Part shown: one piece after another, positions 1 to 11,168 of the stretch
Numbering within the stretch: position 1 is the first letter of the stretch
Layout: every line of letters begins with the position of its first letter
NCBI GenBank assembly: GCA_016717005.1
Contig: JADJUF010000007.1
Span: 378,001 to 442,000 of the forward strand
From: Myxococcales bacterium
GTDB taxonomy: Bacteria > Myxococcota_A > Polyangia > Haliangiales > Haliangiaceae
Length of the DNA: 64,000 nucleotides
Reading direction: 5' to 3'
Made by a program: the position numbers and the translations under genes
The notes under the pieces: model-generated
Database searches by the model: none
Told to the model about the DNA's origin: nothing
What the model saw: the letters and a program-made list of their open reading frames with translations, nothing else

Positions 1-186
1 GCGCGCCCGCTCGACGACACCTGCGGCGACGTCTGCACGCTGTCCGACTCGATCTGCGGCAACGCCTCGAAGATCTGCGACCTGGCCGGGCAGCTGCCGG
101 GCGACGACTGGGCCGCGGAGCGCTGCGACGCCGGCAAGGCCACGTGCGTCACCGCCAGCCAGCGCTGCTGCGCCTGCGCGCCGTGA
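1..186 (+). CDS. C-terminal fragment of a cysteine-rich protein
   Basis: Frame 1 is open from the left edge and stops at TGA 184-186, giving 61 residues; the start lies outside the window. The visible part is Cys-rich (DTCGDVC, SICG, KICD, RCD, TCV) and ends in QRCCACAP, which suggests a secreted or surface domain held by disulfides. I cannot assign a family. The last coding bases from about 154 onward are the first copy of a tandem 42-bp repeat that continues past the stop codon. Confidence 0.6.
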   Translation, partial: ARPLDDTCGDVCTLSDSICGNASKICDLAGQLPGDDWAAERCDAGKATCVTASQRCCACAP

Positions 187-318
187 GCGCCTCGCGCCAG
201 CCAGCGCTGCTGCGCCTGCGCGCCGTGAGCGCCTCGCGCCAGCCAGCGCTGCTGCGCCTGCGCGCCGTGAGCGCCTCGCGCCAGCCAGCGCTGCTGCGCC
301 TGCGCGCCGTGAGCGCCT
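154..318. repeat. 42-bp tandem repeat, ~3.9 copies, spanning a gene's stop codon
   Basis: Copies start at 154, 196, 238 and 280 and look essentially identical. Copy 1 encodes the last ten residues of the upstream Cys-rich protein plus its TGA (184-186), so the stop recurs at 226, 268 and 310. A 14-residue repeat also appears to read through the array in another frame, but this follows from the 42-bp period being divisible by three. From 319 to 446 I see no gene or clear signal. Confidence 0.95.
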
Positions 319-446
319 GCGGCCTGCCTCGCGACCGTGATCCGGGCCGTGCTCGTCCCGTGATCCATGTGATCCGGGTCGGGCCGGGCGCCCTCCGCGC
401 CGCCGACGACTGGCGCCTGGCCCGTCGCCGCGAGTAACGTCGCCGC

Positions 447-1784
447 GTGATCGCCCGCCTCGCCGGCGCCTGGGTCCTCGTCGCGGTGACCGCGGTGAGC
501 GCGCGCGCCGGCGTCGAGCTCGGGCCGCTGTCGCCGCGCGCGATCGGCCACGCCGGCGCCACGGTGGTGTCCGACGACGGCGCCGCCGCGGCGTTCCGGT
601 CCCCGGCCGCGATCGCCCGGCGCGACGTCCGCCGCGCCCAGCTCGCCGGGCTCGCCCTCGACGACGAGGCCGCGCTGATCACCCCCGATCATCCCCGGGT
701 CAGCGACGTCGGCGGCGCCACGCTGACGCCGACGGTCGGCGCGGAGGGCCACCTGGGGCCGCTGGTGCTCGCGGTCGCGTTCGCGACCACCGAGCTGTTC
801 ACGCACGAGCTGCCGACCCCGGCGCTCGATCTGCCGGCCGACGACGTCGCCCGGCGCTACCCCCACCGCTACGACGGCGTGACCGCGAGCTGGCAGCGCC
901 GGAGCCTGGCCGCCGCCGCCGCGCTGCGCCCGACCGACTGGCTCGCGGTCGGCGTCGCGATCACCCTCGGCCAGGTCGACCTCGAGGAGCGCCGCCGGTT
1001 GTGGGCGGGCTTCGCCGGGCGCGATCCGCTGGCCCAGCCCGGCCGCGACCTCGACGTCACGATCGCCGCCGGCGACGGGCTGGTGCCGGGCGCCGCGATC
1101 GGCGCGCTGATCGCCCCGCTCGACACGCCGCTCGAGCTGGCGATCGGCGTGGCCTGGAGCGACGACGTCCGCGCCGACGGCGAGGCCGTGATCGTCCCCA
1201 CCGCCGACGCCGCGACCGTGCGCGCGGTGGCGCCCCGAGCCCAGGCCCGGTTCGGCTCGGCGCTCACCACCAGCCTGGGCGTCCGCTGGCTGGGCGAGCG
1301 CTACGCCGTCGAGGGCGCCGCGACCTGGATCGCCTACCCGACCGGCGACGATCCCTGGACGCTGACCGGCGTCGACGTCGTCGATCAGAGCGGCGCGACC
1401 GCGCGCCTGACCACGCTGCCGAGCCGGTTCCCGCGCCGGGCCCACGGCACCCTGGCCGCGGCCGTCGACCTCGAGATCATCCCGGCGTTCGCGTGGCTCG
1501 CGCTCGGCTACCGGTGGGCGTCGGCCGCGTCGCCCGGGCCCGCGACGTCGACCGTCGGCGCCGCGCTCGGCGGCCACACCCTCGCCGTCGGTCTCGAGCT
1601 CGCCGCCGGCGACGCCACGATCACGATCGGCGTCGCCCGCCAGCTCGCGCGCACGGTCACCACCCGCGCGCCGGGCCTGCCCCTCGACAACCCGTTCCCC
1701 GGCGGCGTCGCGCCCGCCAACCTCGGCGACCACGAGGCCTCGCTCGACCTGATCGGCGTCGGCCTCGAGCTGACCGCGCCGTAG
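447..1784 (+). CDS. Putative FadL/OmpP1-type outer-membrane beta-barrel protein
   Basis: This is a 445-residue protein from GTG 447. The first ~22 residues form a signal peptide (RLAGAWVLVAVTAVSARA). The early mature part (RAIGHAGATVVSDDGAAAAF followed by SPAAIA) resembles the FadL/OmpP1 N-terminus, where a glycine-rich stretch precedes a 'NPAGLA'-like motif. The remainder alternates hydrophobic and polar residues as expected for beta-strands, and the C-terminal segment (ASLDLIGVGLELTAP) could be a final strand. FadL-family proteins import hydrophobic molecules across the outer membrane; the substrate here is unknown. The family call is by pattern only. No Shine-Dalgarno sequence is obvious. 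Confidence 0.5.
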   Translation: MIARLAGAWVLVAVTAVSARAGVELGPLSPRAIGHAGATVVSDDGAAAAFRSPAAIARRDVRRAQLAGLALDDEAALITPDHPRVSDVGGATLTPTVGAEGHLGPLVLAVAFATTELFTHELPTPALDLPADDVARRYPHRYDGVTASWQRRSLAAAAALRPTDWLAVGVAITLGQVDLEERRRLWAGFAGRDPLAQPGRDLDVTIAAGDGLVPGAAIGALIAPLDTPLELAIGVAWSDDVRADGEAVIVPTADAATVRAVAPRAQARFGSALTTSLGVRWLGERYAVEGAATWIAYPTGDDPWTLTGVDVVDQSGATARLTTLPSRFPRRAHGTLAAAVDLEIIPAFAWLALGYRWASAASPGPATSTVGAALGGHTLAVGLELAAGDATITIGVARQLARTVTTRAPGLPLDNPFPGGVAPANLGDHEASLDLIGVGLELTAP

Positions 1785-1912
1785 GGACGATGCACCCCGG
1801 AATGGTCCATCCATGACACGTTCTTCTCGGCTGCCGTCATCTGGACGTGCGAGTATCCGCTTTCAACAGGCGGATCGGCGTCGTTCGTGAACAACCAAGA
1901 GTGGAAAGGGGC

Positions 1913-3547
1913 ATGAGTCTGATGCGTACCCAGTTCGCCAAGGACGCGGGCCTGCTCTCAAAGGTGGGTGTAGCTTTTCAAGTGCTTGTGGGAATTGGCG
2001 CCGTCGGCTGCCAGTTCGAACGCCCGACCGACGTCGTGGAGATCGATGCGCCGTTGACCGACGCCATCGACGAGTGCGACGCGGATGTCGAGTGCGGAGT
2101 GCATCAATACTGTGACGAAGCTCAGCCTTCGTCAGGTGTATGCAGGTGCGTCGCGGGGTACTCGAATTCCGGAACAGGATGCGCGTGGACCGGCACCGTC
2201 GCCGCCCCCGGATTCAGCACACAAGCCCCCTGGACCACAACGGCCGGTGTCGTGATCGACGTAAGCGCGATCGACGGATTGGATCCCGGAACGGTCGAGT
2301 TCCAAACGCCTGCCCTCTGCGCGCTCGGCAGCCTGCGTCAAACCATTGAAATGCCCACCTACGCCAAGGCGGAGCCCCTCGTCCTGGAGGTGACGTTCAC
2401 TGCCATCGGCCCAAGCCTCGGCATCTCTCTGGCTGGTGCATGGACATCGTTGCCCGCCGACTTCACGGGCGTGTTCGCCACGAGGAGATTGTGTCTCGGC
2501 GAAGCTGGCTACGCGCCCGCGGGGACACCAGGCCGCGGCGCGGCCCTGGACCTTGTACTCTCTCCAATGAACAAGCTCTCCGCGTGCACTGCGCCCACAG
2601 CGAGTCTCCGGATCGATCGCGTCGATATTGTGGCGGCGCACCCAGGCGAGTGCGGCCCGCCAGGAGCAGCACCAAATGGTGACGCCGAGGGCGCGGGCGG
2701 ATGGGAGTTCATTGGAACCGCAGACCTGTTCCCGAACGCTGGTGCAGCGAACACGCGTGGCGTCGTGATGTACTCCGAGGGATGTGGCAGTGCCATCGCG
2801 CGCACGCAGGTGAATATCCCGGCGGCCACGACGATGGCAGCGCCCGCGGTGGAGTTCTACTCGAGGCTCTCTGCTGGTGCTGGCGCTATCGCAGAATTGA
2901 TGGTGCCCGGCGGCGCCTTGTGGCGTTCGAGCACCGCCGGCGAAGCCACAACCAGGATATGCCTGCCAACGTACCTCCGCGGACAATCCACCCGCATCCA
3001 GTTCGAATTCGGAGCCGCGGTACCTTGCGCCGGCACCGGGCACCACGAACTTGTGGTCGACAACCTCCGAATCGTTGATGACCCGAGATGTGGGGGTGAC
3101 GCCCTGCTCGATCCCGGCTTCGAGAGTGCTCCACTCGCTCATGCCGGCGGAAACGGCGTTGCCGGCCCGACCGCGCTCCCCGCGGGACCGCACGGGGGAG
3201 ATGACGTCCTCGAATTGGCGACCGAGCAGGCGTGCCAGCCATCGACGTACTACCTCATGCCAATCGTCCCTGACCACTCAGGAAGCGGCGGAGCCGCGTT
3301 GAGCATATTCCACCGAATAGTCACTTCAAACACTGGTTCTGAAGCGACGATTGCGAACGTCCCACTCACCGAAACCGGCACGTGGACGAGCACCACGACG
3401 TGCCTCGACCCGGACTACGTTGGACGTCCTGAACCGATCGTGGTGCAGCTAACCACCACCCTCGCCACGACCTGCGGAACTGCCGTGTCACCGGAACGCG
3501 CTTGGTTCGACGATGCTGCGGTCATCAATGACCCAGCCTGTCCCTGA
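1913..3547 (+). CDS. Secreted EGF-like lipoprotein with three repeated beta-type modules, low GC
   Basis: The reading frame is open from 1847, but ATG 1913 is preferred because AAAGGGG lies just upstream, giving 544 residues. A basic N-terminus and hydrophobic stretch end in the lipobox GAVGC, followed by QFERP and an Asp-Ala-rich linker. A Cys-rich EGF-like segment follows (about residues 45-85: EC..C..HQYC..CRC..GC). Three modules of about 130-160 residues then share a pattern: paired cysteines, a jelly-roll-like strand pattern, and an ending such as RIDRVDIV or VVDNLRIVDDP. Its GC (about 58% in a sampled line) is well below the neighbours, and codon use is less extreme, which suggests transfer. 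Function unknown; the extracellular surface is the likely site. Confidence 0.6.
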   Translation: MSLMRTQFAKDAGLLSKVGVAFQVLVGIGAVGCQFERPTDVVEIDAPLTDAIDECDADVECGVHQYCDEAQPSSGVCRCVAGYSNSGTGCAWTGTVAAPGFSTQAPWTTTAGVVIDVSAIDGLDPGTVEFQTPALCALGSLRQTIEMPTYAKAEPLVLEVTFTAIGPSLGISLAGAWTSLPADFTGVFATRRLCLGEAGYAPAGTPGRGAALDLVLSPMNKLSACTAPTASLRIDRVDIVAAHPGECGPPGAAPNGDAEGAGGWEFIGTADLFPNAGAANTRGVVMYSEGCGSAIARTQVNIPAATTMAAPAVEFYSRLSAGAGAIAELMVPGGALWRSSTAGEATTRICLPTYLRGQSTRIQFEFGAAVPCAGTGHHELVVDNLRIVDDPRCGGDALLDPGFESAPLAHAGGNGVAGPTALPAGPHGGDDVLELATEQACQPSTYYLMPIVPDHSGSGGAALSIFHRIVTSNTGSEATIANVPLTETGTWTSTTTCLDPDYVGRPEPIVVQLTTTLATTCGTAVSPERAWFDDAAVINDPACP

Positions 3548-3557
3548 AACTCACGAT

Positions 3558-3791
3558 TCAGGGCGCATCGACGGTCGCGTCGATCGAGACGGCGTCGATC
3601 GAGAGCGCGTCGACCGTGCTGGCGTCCACGTCCATCGCGTCGACGTCGGCGGCGTCGGGCGCGGGCCCGTCGACCACGACGGCGTCGATCACCTGGGCGT
3701 CGACGACCCGGGCATCGGGCAGTTTCTCATCGTCGCCACCACAGGCAGCGACGAGGGCGAGCGCGACGAGGGAACCGGCGACCTTGGTCAT
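3558..3791 (-). CDS. Small Asp-Ala-repeat lipoprotein
   Basis: This 77-residue protein has a signal sequence ending in the lipobox VAAC, then GGDDEKLP, and then almost nothing but xDA repeats (DARVVDAQVIDAVVVDG and so on). It converges with the gene ending at 3547. The Asp-Ala tract matches the post-lipobox linker found on five larger lipoproteins in this window, but here no globular domain follows. It may be a stand-alone small lipoprotein or the surviving export leader of a deleted gene. Function unknown. Confidence 0.55.
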   Translation of the reverse strand: MTKVAGSLVALALVAACGGDDEKLPDARVVDAQVIDAVVVDGPAPDAADVDAMDVDASTVDALSIDAVSIDATVDAP

Positions 3792-3803
3792 CCCTCGTGG
3801 GTA

Positions 3804-4295
3804 TCACCAAGGGCGGACCAGGTCTACTTGCGCGCGGTTGCCAGCGGTACTTGCGCGCGGTTGCCCGCGCTGGGGCGGGGGGGGGCCCTTCGGCGGGGCG
3901 TCGCCGCCGATGGCGTCGTCGATCTCGAAGAACGCGCCGAGGAAGCCGCCGACCGAGGCCGCGAACACCGGCTGCCAGTGCTGGAACATCCGGGGCCGGT
4001 CGTCGAGGAACGACAGCTCGAGCTCGAACCCGCCCCAGACCTTGCCCACCAGCGCGTACAGGCCGCAGCCGACGCCGAAGCCAAACAGCGCCTTGAGCAC
4101 CGACACCCAGGTGGTGCCGTCCTTGTCGGTGATGAGCGCCCACAGCGGCCGCCCGGCGATCAGCCCGACCAGCGCGCCCGCGACGCCGTAGGTGACCCAG
4201 TTCAGGCCGCCGTCGAGGCCCGCGGCGAAGGCGCCATAGCCGACCGCGCCGCCGACCAGCGCGCCCTTGATCAATCCGAGTAAGAGCTTCAGCAC
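3804..4295 (-). CDS. Hypothetical membrane protein
   Basis: From GTG 4295 the protein has 163 residues; an ATG at 4346 would add 17 non-hydrophobic residues and is less likely. About three hydrophobic segments (KLLLGLIKGALVGGAVGYG, a VAGALVGLIAG stretch, and one around GVGCGLYALVGKVWGG) indicate an inner-membrane protein, ending in FFEIDDAIGGD and a proline-rich tail. The tail crosses a run of nine G on the plus strand (3877-3885), so the true reading frame of the last ~30 residues is doubtful. No known family recognised. Confidence 0.5.
   Translation of the reverse strand: MLKLLLGLIKGALVGGAVGYGAFAAGLDGGLNWVTYGVAGALVGLIAGRPLWALITDKDGTTWVSVLKALFGFGVGCGLYALVGKVWGGFELELSFLDDRPRMFQHWQPVFAASVGGFLGAFFEIDDAIGGDAPPKGPPPPQRGQPRASTAGNRAQVDLVRPW
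3825..3870. repeat. 23-bp tandem repeat, two copies, in a gene tail
   Basis: TACTTGCGCGCGGTTGCC occurs at 3825 and again at 3848, with a short variable remainder. It lies in the last codons of the minus-strand membrane protein, just after the G9 run. It is a small relative of the larger gene-tail repeats elsewhere in the window. Confidence 0.7.
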
Positions 4296-4341
4296 CTGAT
4301 CACAGGATGCGCGCAAACCCGGGCCCCGGCAACCGCTGTCG

Positions 4342-4428
4342 ACCACGGGCCGGGCGATCGTCGGTCGTCGCGGCCGGCGTCACACCACGGCCGTGCGATC
4401 GTCGGCCGTCGCGGCCGGCGTCACACCG
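4342..4428. repeat. ~42-bp direct repeat, two copies, intergenic
   Basis: ACCACGG followed by (T)GCGATCGTCGG and CGTCGCGGCCGGCGTCAC occurs twice, at 4342 and 4384, with a few substitutions. The copies lie between the start of the membrane protein gene (4295) and the 3' end of the M23 peptidase gene (4539), both on the minus strand. The remaining bases up to 4538 are GC-rich with no gene seen. Confidence 0.7.
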
Positions 4429-4538
4429 TGATCGGGGTGCGAGGGAGGGCCCCGGTCGGGCGCGAGGGAGGCCCAGCTCGGCGCAGGTGATCGCGTCCAG
4501 GGCGGCCGCGGTGCCCGGGGAGTGCCCCGGTCCGGGCG

Positions 4539-5954
4539 TCACAGGGTCGGGGCGGCCGCCGGCGCGTCGCTGGCCAGGGCCGGCGTCGCCGCGGTCGAGA
4601 TCTCGGCCAGGCGGGCCACGGCCTGCCCGACCTCGTCCTTGAAGCGCGGCAGGAGCGCCTTGGGTACGCCCGCGGCCCGGGCCGGCTTCAAGGACTGGAA
4701 GTCGGTCCAGGCGCCGTTGAGCTTGACGCCGAAGTGCAGGTGCGGCCCCGTCGACAGGCCGGTGTTGCCCGAGTAGGCGACGACGGTCTTGGCCGAGACC
4801 CGCGACCCGACGTCGAAGCCGGACACGAACTTCGACAGGTGCATGTAGATCGTCACCAGCCCGTTGGCGTGGCGGATGGTCAGCATGTTGCCGGCGCCGC
4901 CGTGGGGGCCGCGCTGGGTGATCACGCCGTCGGCGGCGGCCCACACCGGCGTGCCGACCGGGCACGCGAAGTCGGTGCCGAAGTGGCCCTTGACCCGGTG
5001 CAGCACCGGGTGCATCCGCTTGGGGTTGAAGCCCGACGACACCCGCGCGAACTTGAGCGGGGTCTTGAGCATGCTCTTCTCGACCGACTGGCCGGTCTCG
5101 TCGTAGTAGCGCCCGGGCTTGTCGTCGCCCGCCTGCCAGTAGAACGCGCGGTAGGTGCCGGCGTTCTTGCCGCTGTACTCGGCGGCGAGGATGCGGCGGT
5201 AGCGCAAGAACTCCTGGTCCTTGTACTCCTTCTCGACGATCACCTTGAACGTGTCGCCGGCCCGCGTGTCGTTGTAGAAGTCGACGTCGTAGGCGAACAC
5301 GTCGACGAAGAAGCTGACCAGCGCGCCGTCCTCGCCCGCGGCCTTGACCGAGGCGTAGAGCGAGCTGGTGATGTCGCCGCCGATCTCCTTGGTCTCGATC
5401 CGGGTCGCGGCCTCGTCCTTGACGGTGCCGAGCACGCCGTCGGCGTCGCGCACGACCCGGACGGTGACGGTCTTGCTCACCACCAGCTCGAACGACTGCA
5501 CCACGCCGTGCTCGTCGATCTTGATCGTGTAGGCCTGGCCGTCGCGCAGGCCGCGCAGGTCGAACACCGGGCCGACCGCGCGGATCAGCTCGTCGGCGGC
5601 GGCCGCCGACAGGTCGGCGCCCTTGGCGCCGCGCAGGATCTTGCCGAGGCTCTCGCCCTTGGCGACCTTGCCCGCGACCACGCGCGGGCCGGCGGCGAGC
5701 TCGGCCGCGACCGGCGCCGGCGGCGCCGGCGGCGCGGTGTCGATCGGCACCGCGCCGATGTTCTGGGCCTTGGCCCGGACGTCGCCGATGCTGGTGCCGT
5801 CGCGCCAGACGAACACGTACAGGTTCACCAGCACGAGCACGCCCAGCATGAAGAACAGCCGGATCGTGCCGCGGCTAGCCGGGGGCCGCGCGCCGACCTC
5901 GACCAGAGGGGCGCGTGCTGATTTCTTGCGCGAAGACGATCGCCTGTCGACCAT
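4539..5954 (-). CDS. M23 family (LytM-type) peptidase, membrane anchored
   Basis: This is a probable peptidoglycan endopeptidase that cleaves peptide cross-links in the periplasm. Start is ATG 5954 (MVDRRSSSRKKS), giving 471 residues; the frame stays open upstream but runs into the divergent promoter region. A single membrane segment lies at about residues 32-51. A long middle domain follows (OapA/LysM-like position, residues ~90-290). The M23 domain has SSGFNPKRMHP, the zinc ligands His and Asp in GHFGTDF (near residue 318), and HLHFG (near 404), so the metal site looks intact. It is divergent from parC with about 100 bp between. The architecture matches MepM-like hydrolases, but a specific symbol is not justified. 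Confidence 0.88.
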   Translation of the reverse strand: MVDRRSSSRKKSARAPLVEVGARPPASRGTIRLFFMLGVLVLVNLYVFVWRDGTSIGDVRAKAQNIGAVPIDTAPPAPPAPVAAELAAGPRVVAGKVAKGESLGKILRGAKGADLSAAAADELIRAVGPVFDLRGLRDGQAYTIKIDEHGVVQSFELVVSKTVTVRVVRDADGVLGTVKDEAATRIETKEIGGDITSSLYASVKAAGEDGALVSFFVDVFAYDVDFYNDTRAGDTFKVIVEKEYKDQEFLRYRRILAAEYSGKNAGTYRAFYWQAGDDKPGRYYDETGQSVEKSMLKTPLKFARVSSGFNPKRMHPVLHRVKGHFGTDFACPVGTPVWAAADGVITQRGPHGGAGNMLTIRHANGLVTIYMHLSKFVSGFDVGSRVSAKTVVAYSGNTGLSTGPHLHFGVKLNGAWTDFQSLKPARAAGVPKALLPRFKDEVGQAVARLAEISTAATPALASDAPAAAPTL

Positions 5955-6054
5955 GCAGCGGTTCCGTGGACACCCCCAATACCACAGCGCCGGCCCTGGC
6001 GGCAAAAACCTCGGGTCATCCCCCCGTGGTACGTCCAGGTCCGCAGGAGGCCCC

Positions 6055-8583
<2,529 letters not shown>

Positions 8584-8585
8584 CC

Positions 8586-10550
<1,965 letters not shown>

Positions 10551-10563
10551 GCGCGTGGTCGGG

Positions 10564-10856
10564 TCAGCGGATCCGGGTGATCCAGTAGCCCGGGCGCCGC
10601 GCCGCGTGGGCGAGCGCGACGACCACGAGCCGATCGCCGCGCACGACGTAGACCGCGCGGATCGGAATCGGTCGACGGGCTTGGCGCGGGCGACCCCGGC
10701 GATCACCGCGCCCGACGCCGGCATCGCCAGCGCGCGGTCGATCGCGCCGAGCGCCAGGCCGACGAACCGTGTCCCGAGCCCCGGCTCCTTGGCGTCGTCG
10801 AAGTCGCGATGTCCCTCGAGCTCGGCGACGGCCTCGGCCAGGAACTCGAGCCTCAT
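10564..10856 (-). pseudogene. RelE/ParE-type toxin, frameshifted
   Basis: The gene starts at ATG 10856 (MRLEFLAEAVAELEGHRDF) and reads as a RelE/ParE-superfamily toxin up to AKPVDRF. The sequence then needs a +1 base to continue as PIRAVYVVRGDRLVVVALAH and RRPGYW, the conserved C-terminal core of these mRNA interferases, ending at TGA 10564. The lesion is at about 10664-10665, where one C on the coding strand seems missing from a short C run. The ATG overlaps the antitoxin's stop by 4 bp (ATGA), a typical toxin-antitoxin layout. As given, the toxin is inactive; a sequencing error in the run is equally possible. Confidence 0.7.
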
Positions 10857-11098
10857 CCGCCGTCGGCCGTCGCGCGCAGCCGAGCCAGCACGACGTCACC
10901 CGGGATCACGTCGGCCTCGCCGGCATCGAGGCGCTCGACCCGGCGCCGGATCTCTGCCTCCCACGCCAGCGCGACGACCTCGTCCGGGACCCGGTCCGTC
11001 GTCTCATCCAGGCTCGCGAGCAACGCGTCAGCTAGCGCCGCGCGCTCGCCCGCCGGCAGCTCGAGCAGTTCTTGCAGGAGCGCGGTCGAGACCGACAC
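10853..11098 (-). CDS. Addiction-module antitoxin (TIGR02574-type)
   Basis: This 81-residue protein starts at GTG 11098. Its pattern LLELPAGERAALADALLASL, then AWEAEIRRRVERLDAGEADV and VLARLR, is the hallmark of the short 'putative addiction module component' antitoxins. These neutralise RelE/ParE toxins and usually repress their own operon. The stop overlaps the downstream toxin's start. The antitoxin looks intact although the toxin is broken, a common state for decaying modules. Confidence 0.8.
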   Translation of the reverse strand: MSVSTALLQELLELPAGERAALADALLASLDETTDRVPDEVVALAWEAEIRRRVERLDAGEADVIPGDVVLARLRATADGG

Positions 11099-11168
11099 GG
11101 TCGAAGTTTAGCGCGCGCCCCCACCGCCGTCCACGGAGCGATGGTGGCCGTCGTGGTATCACCGCGGC

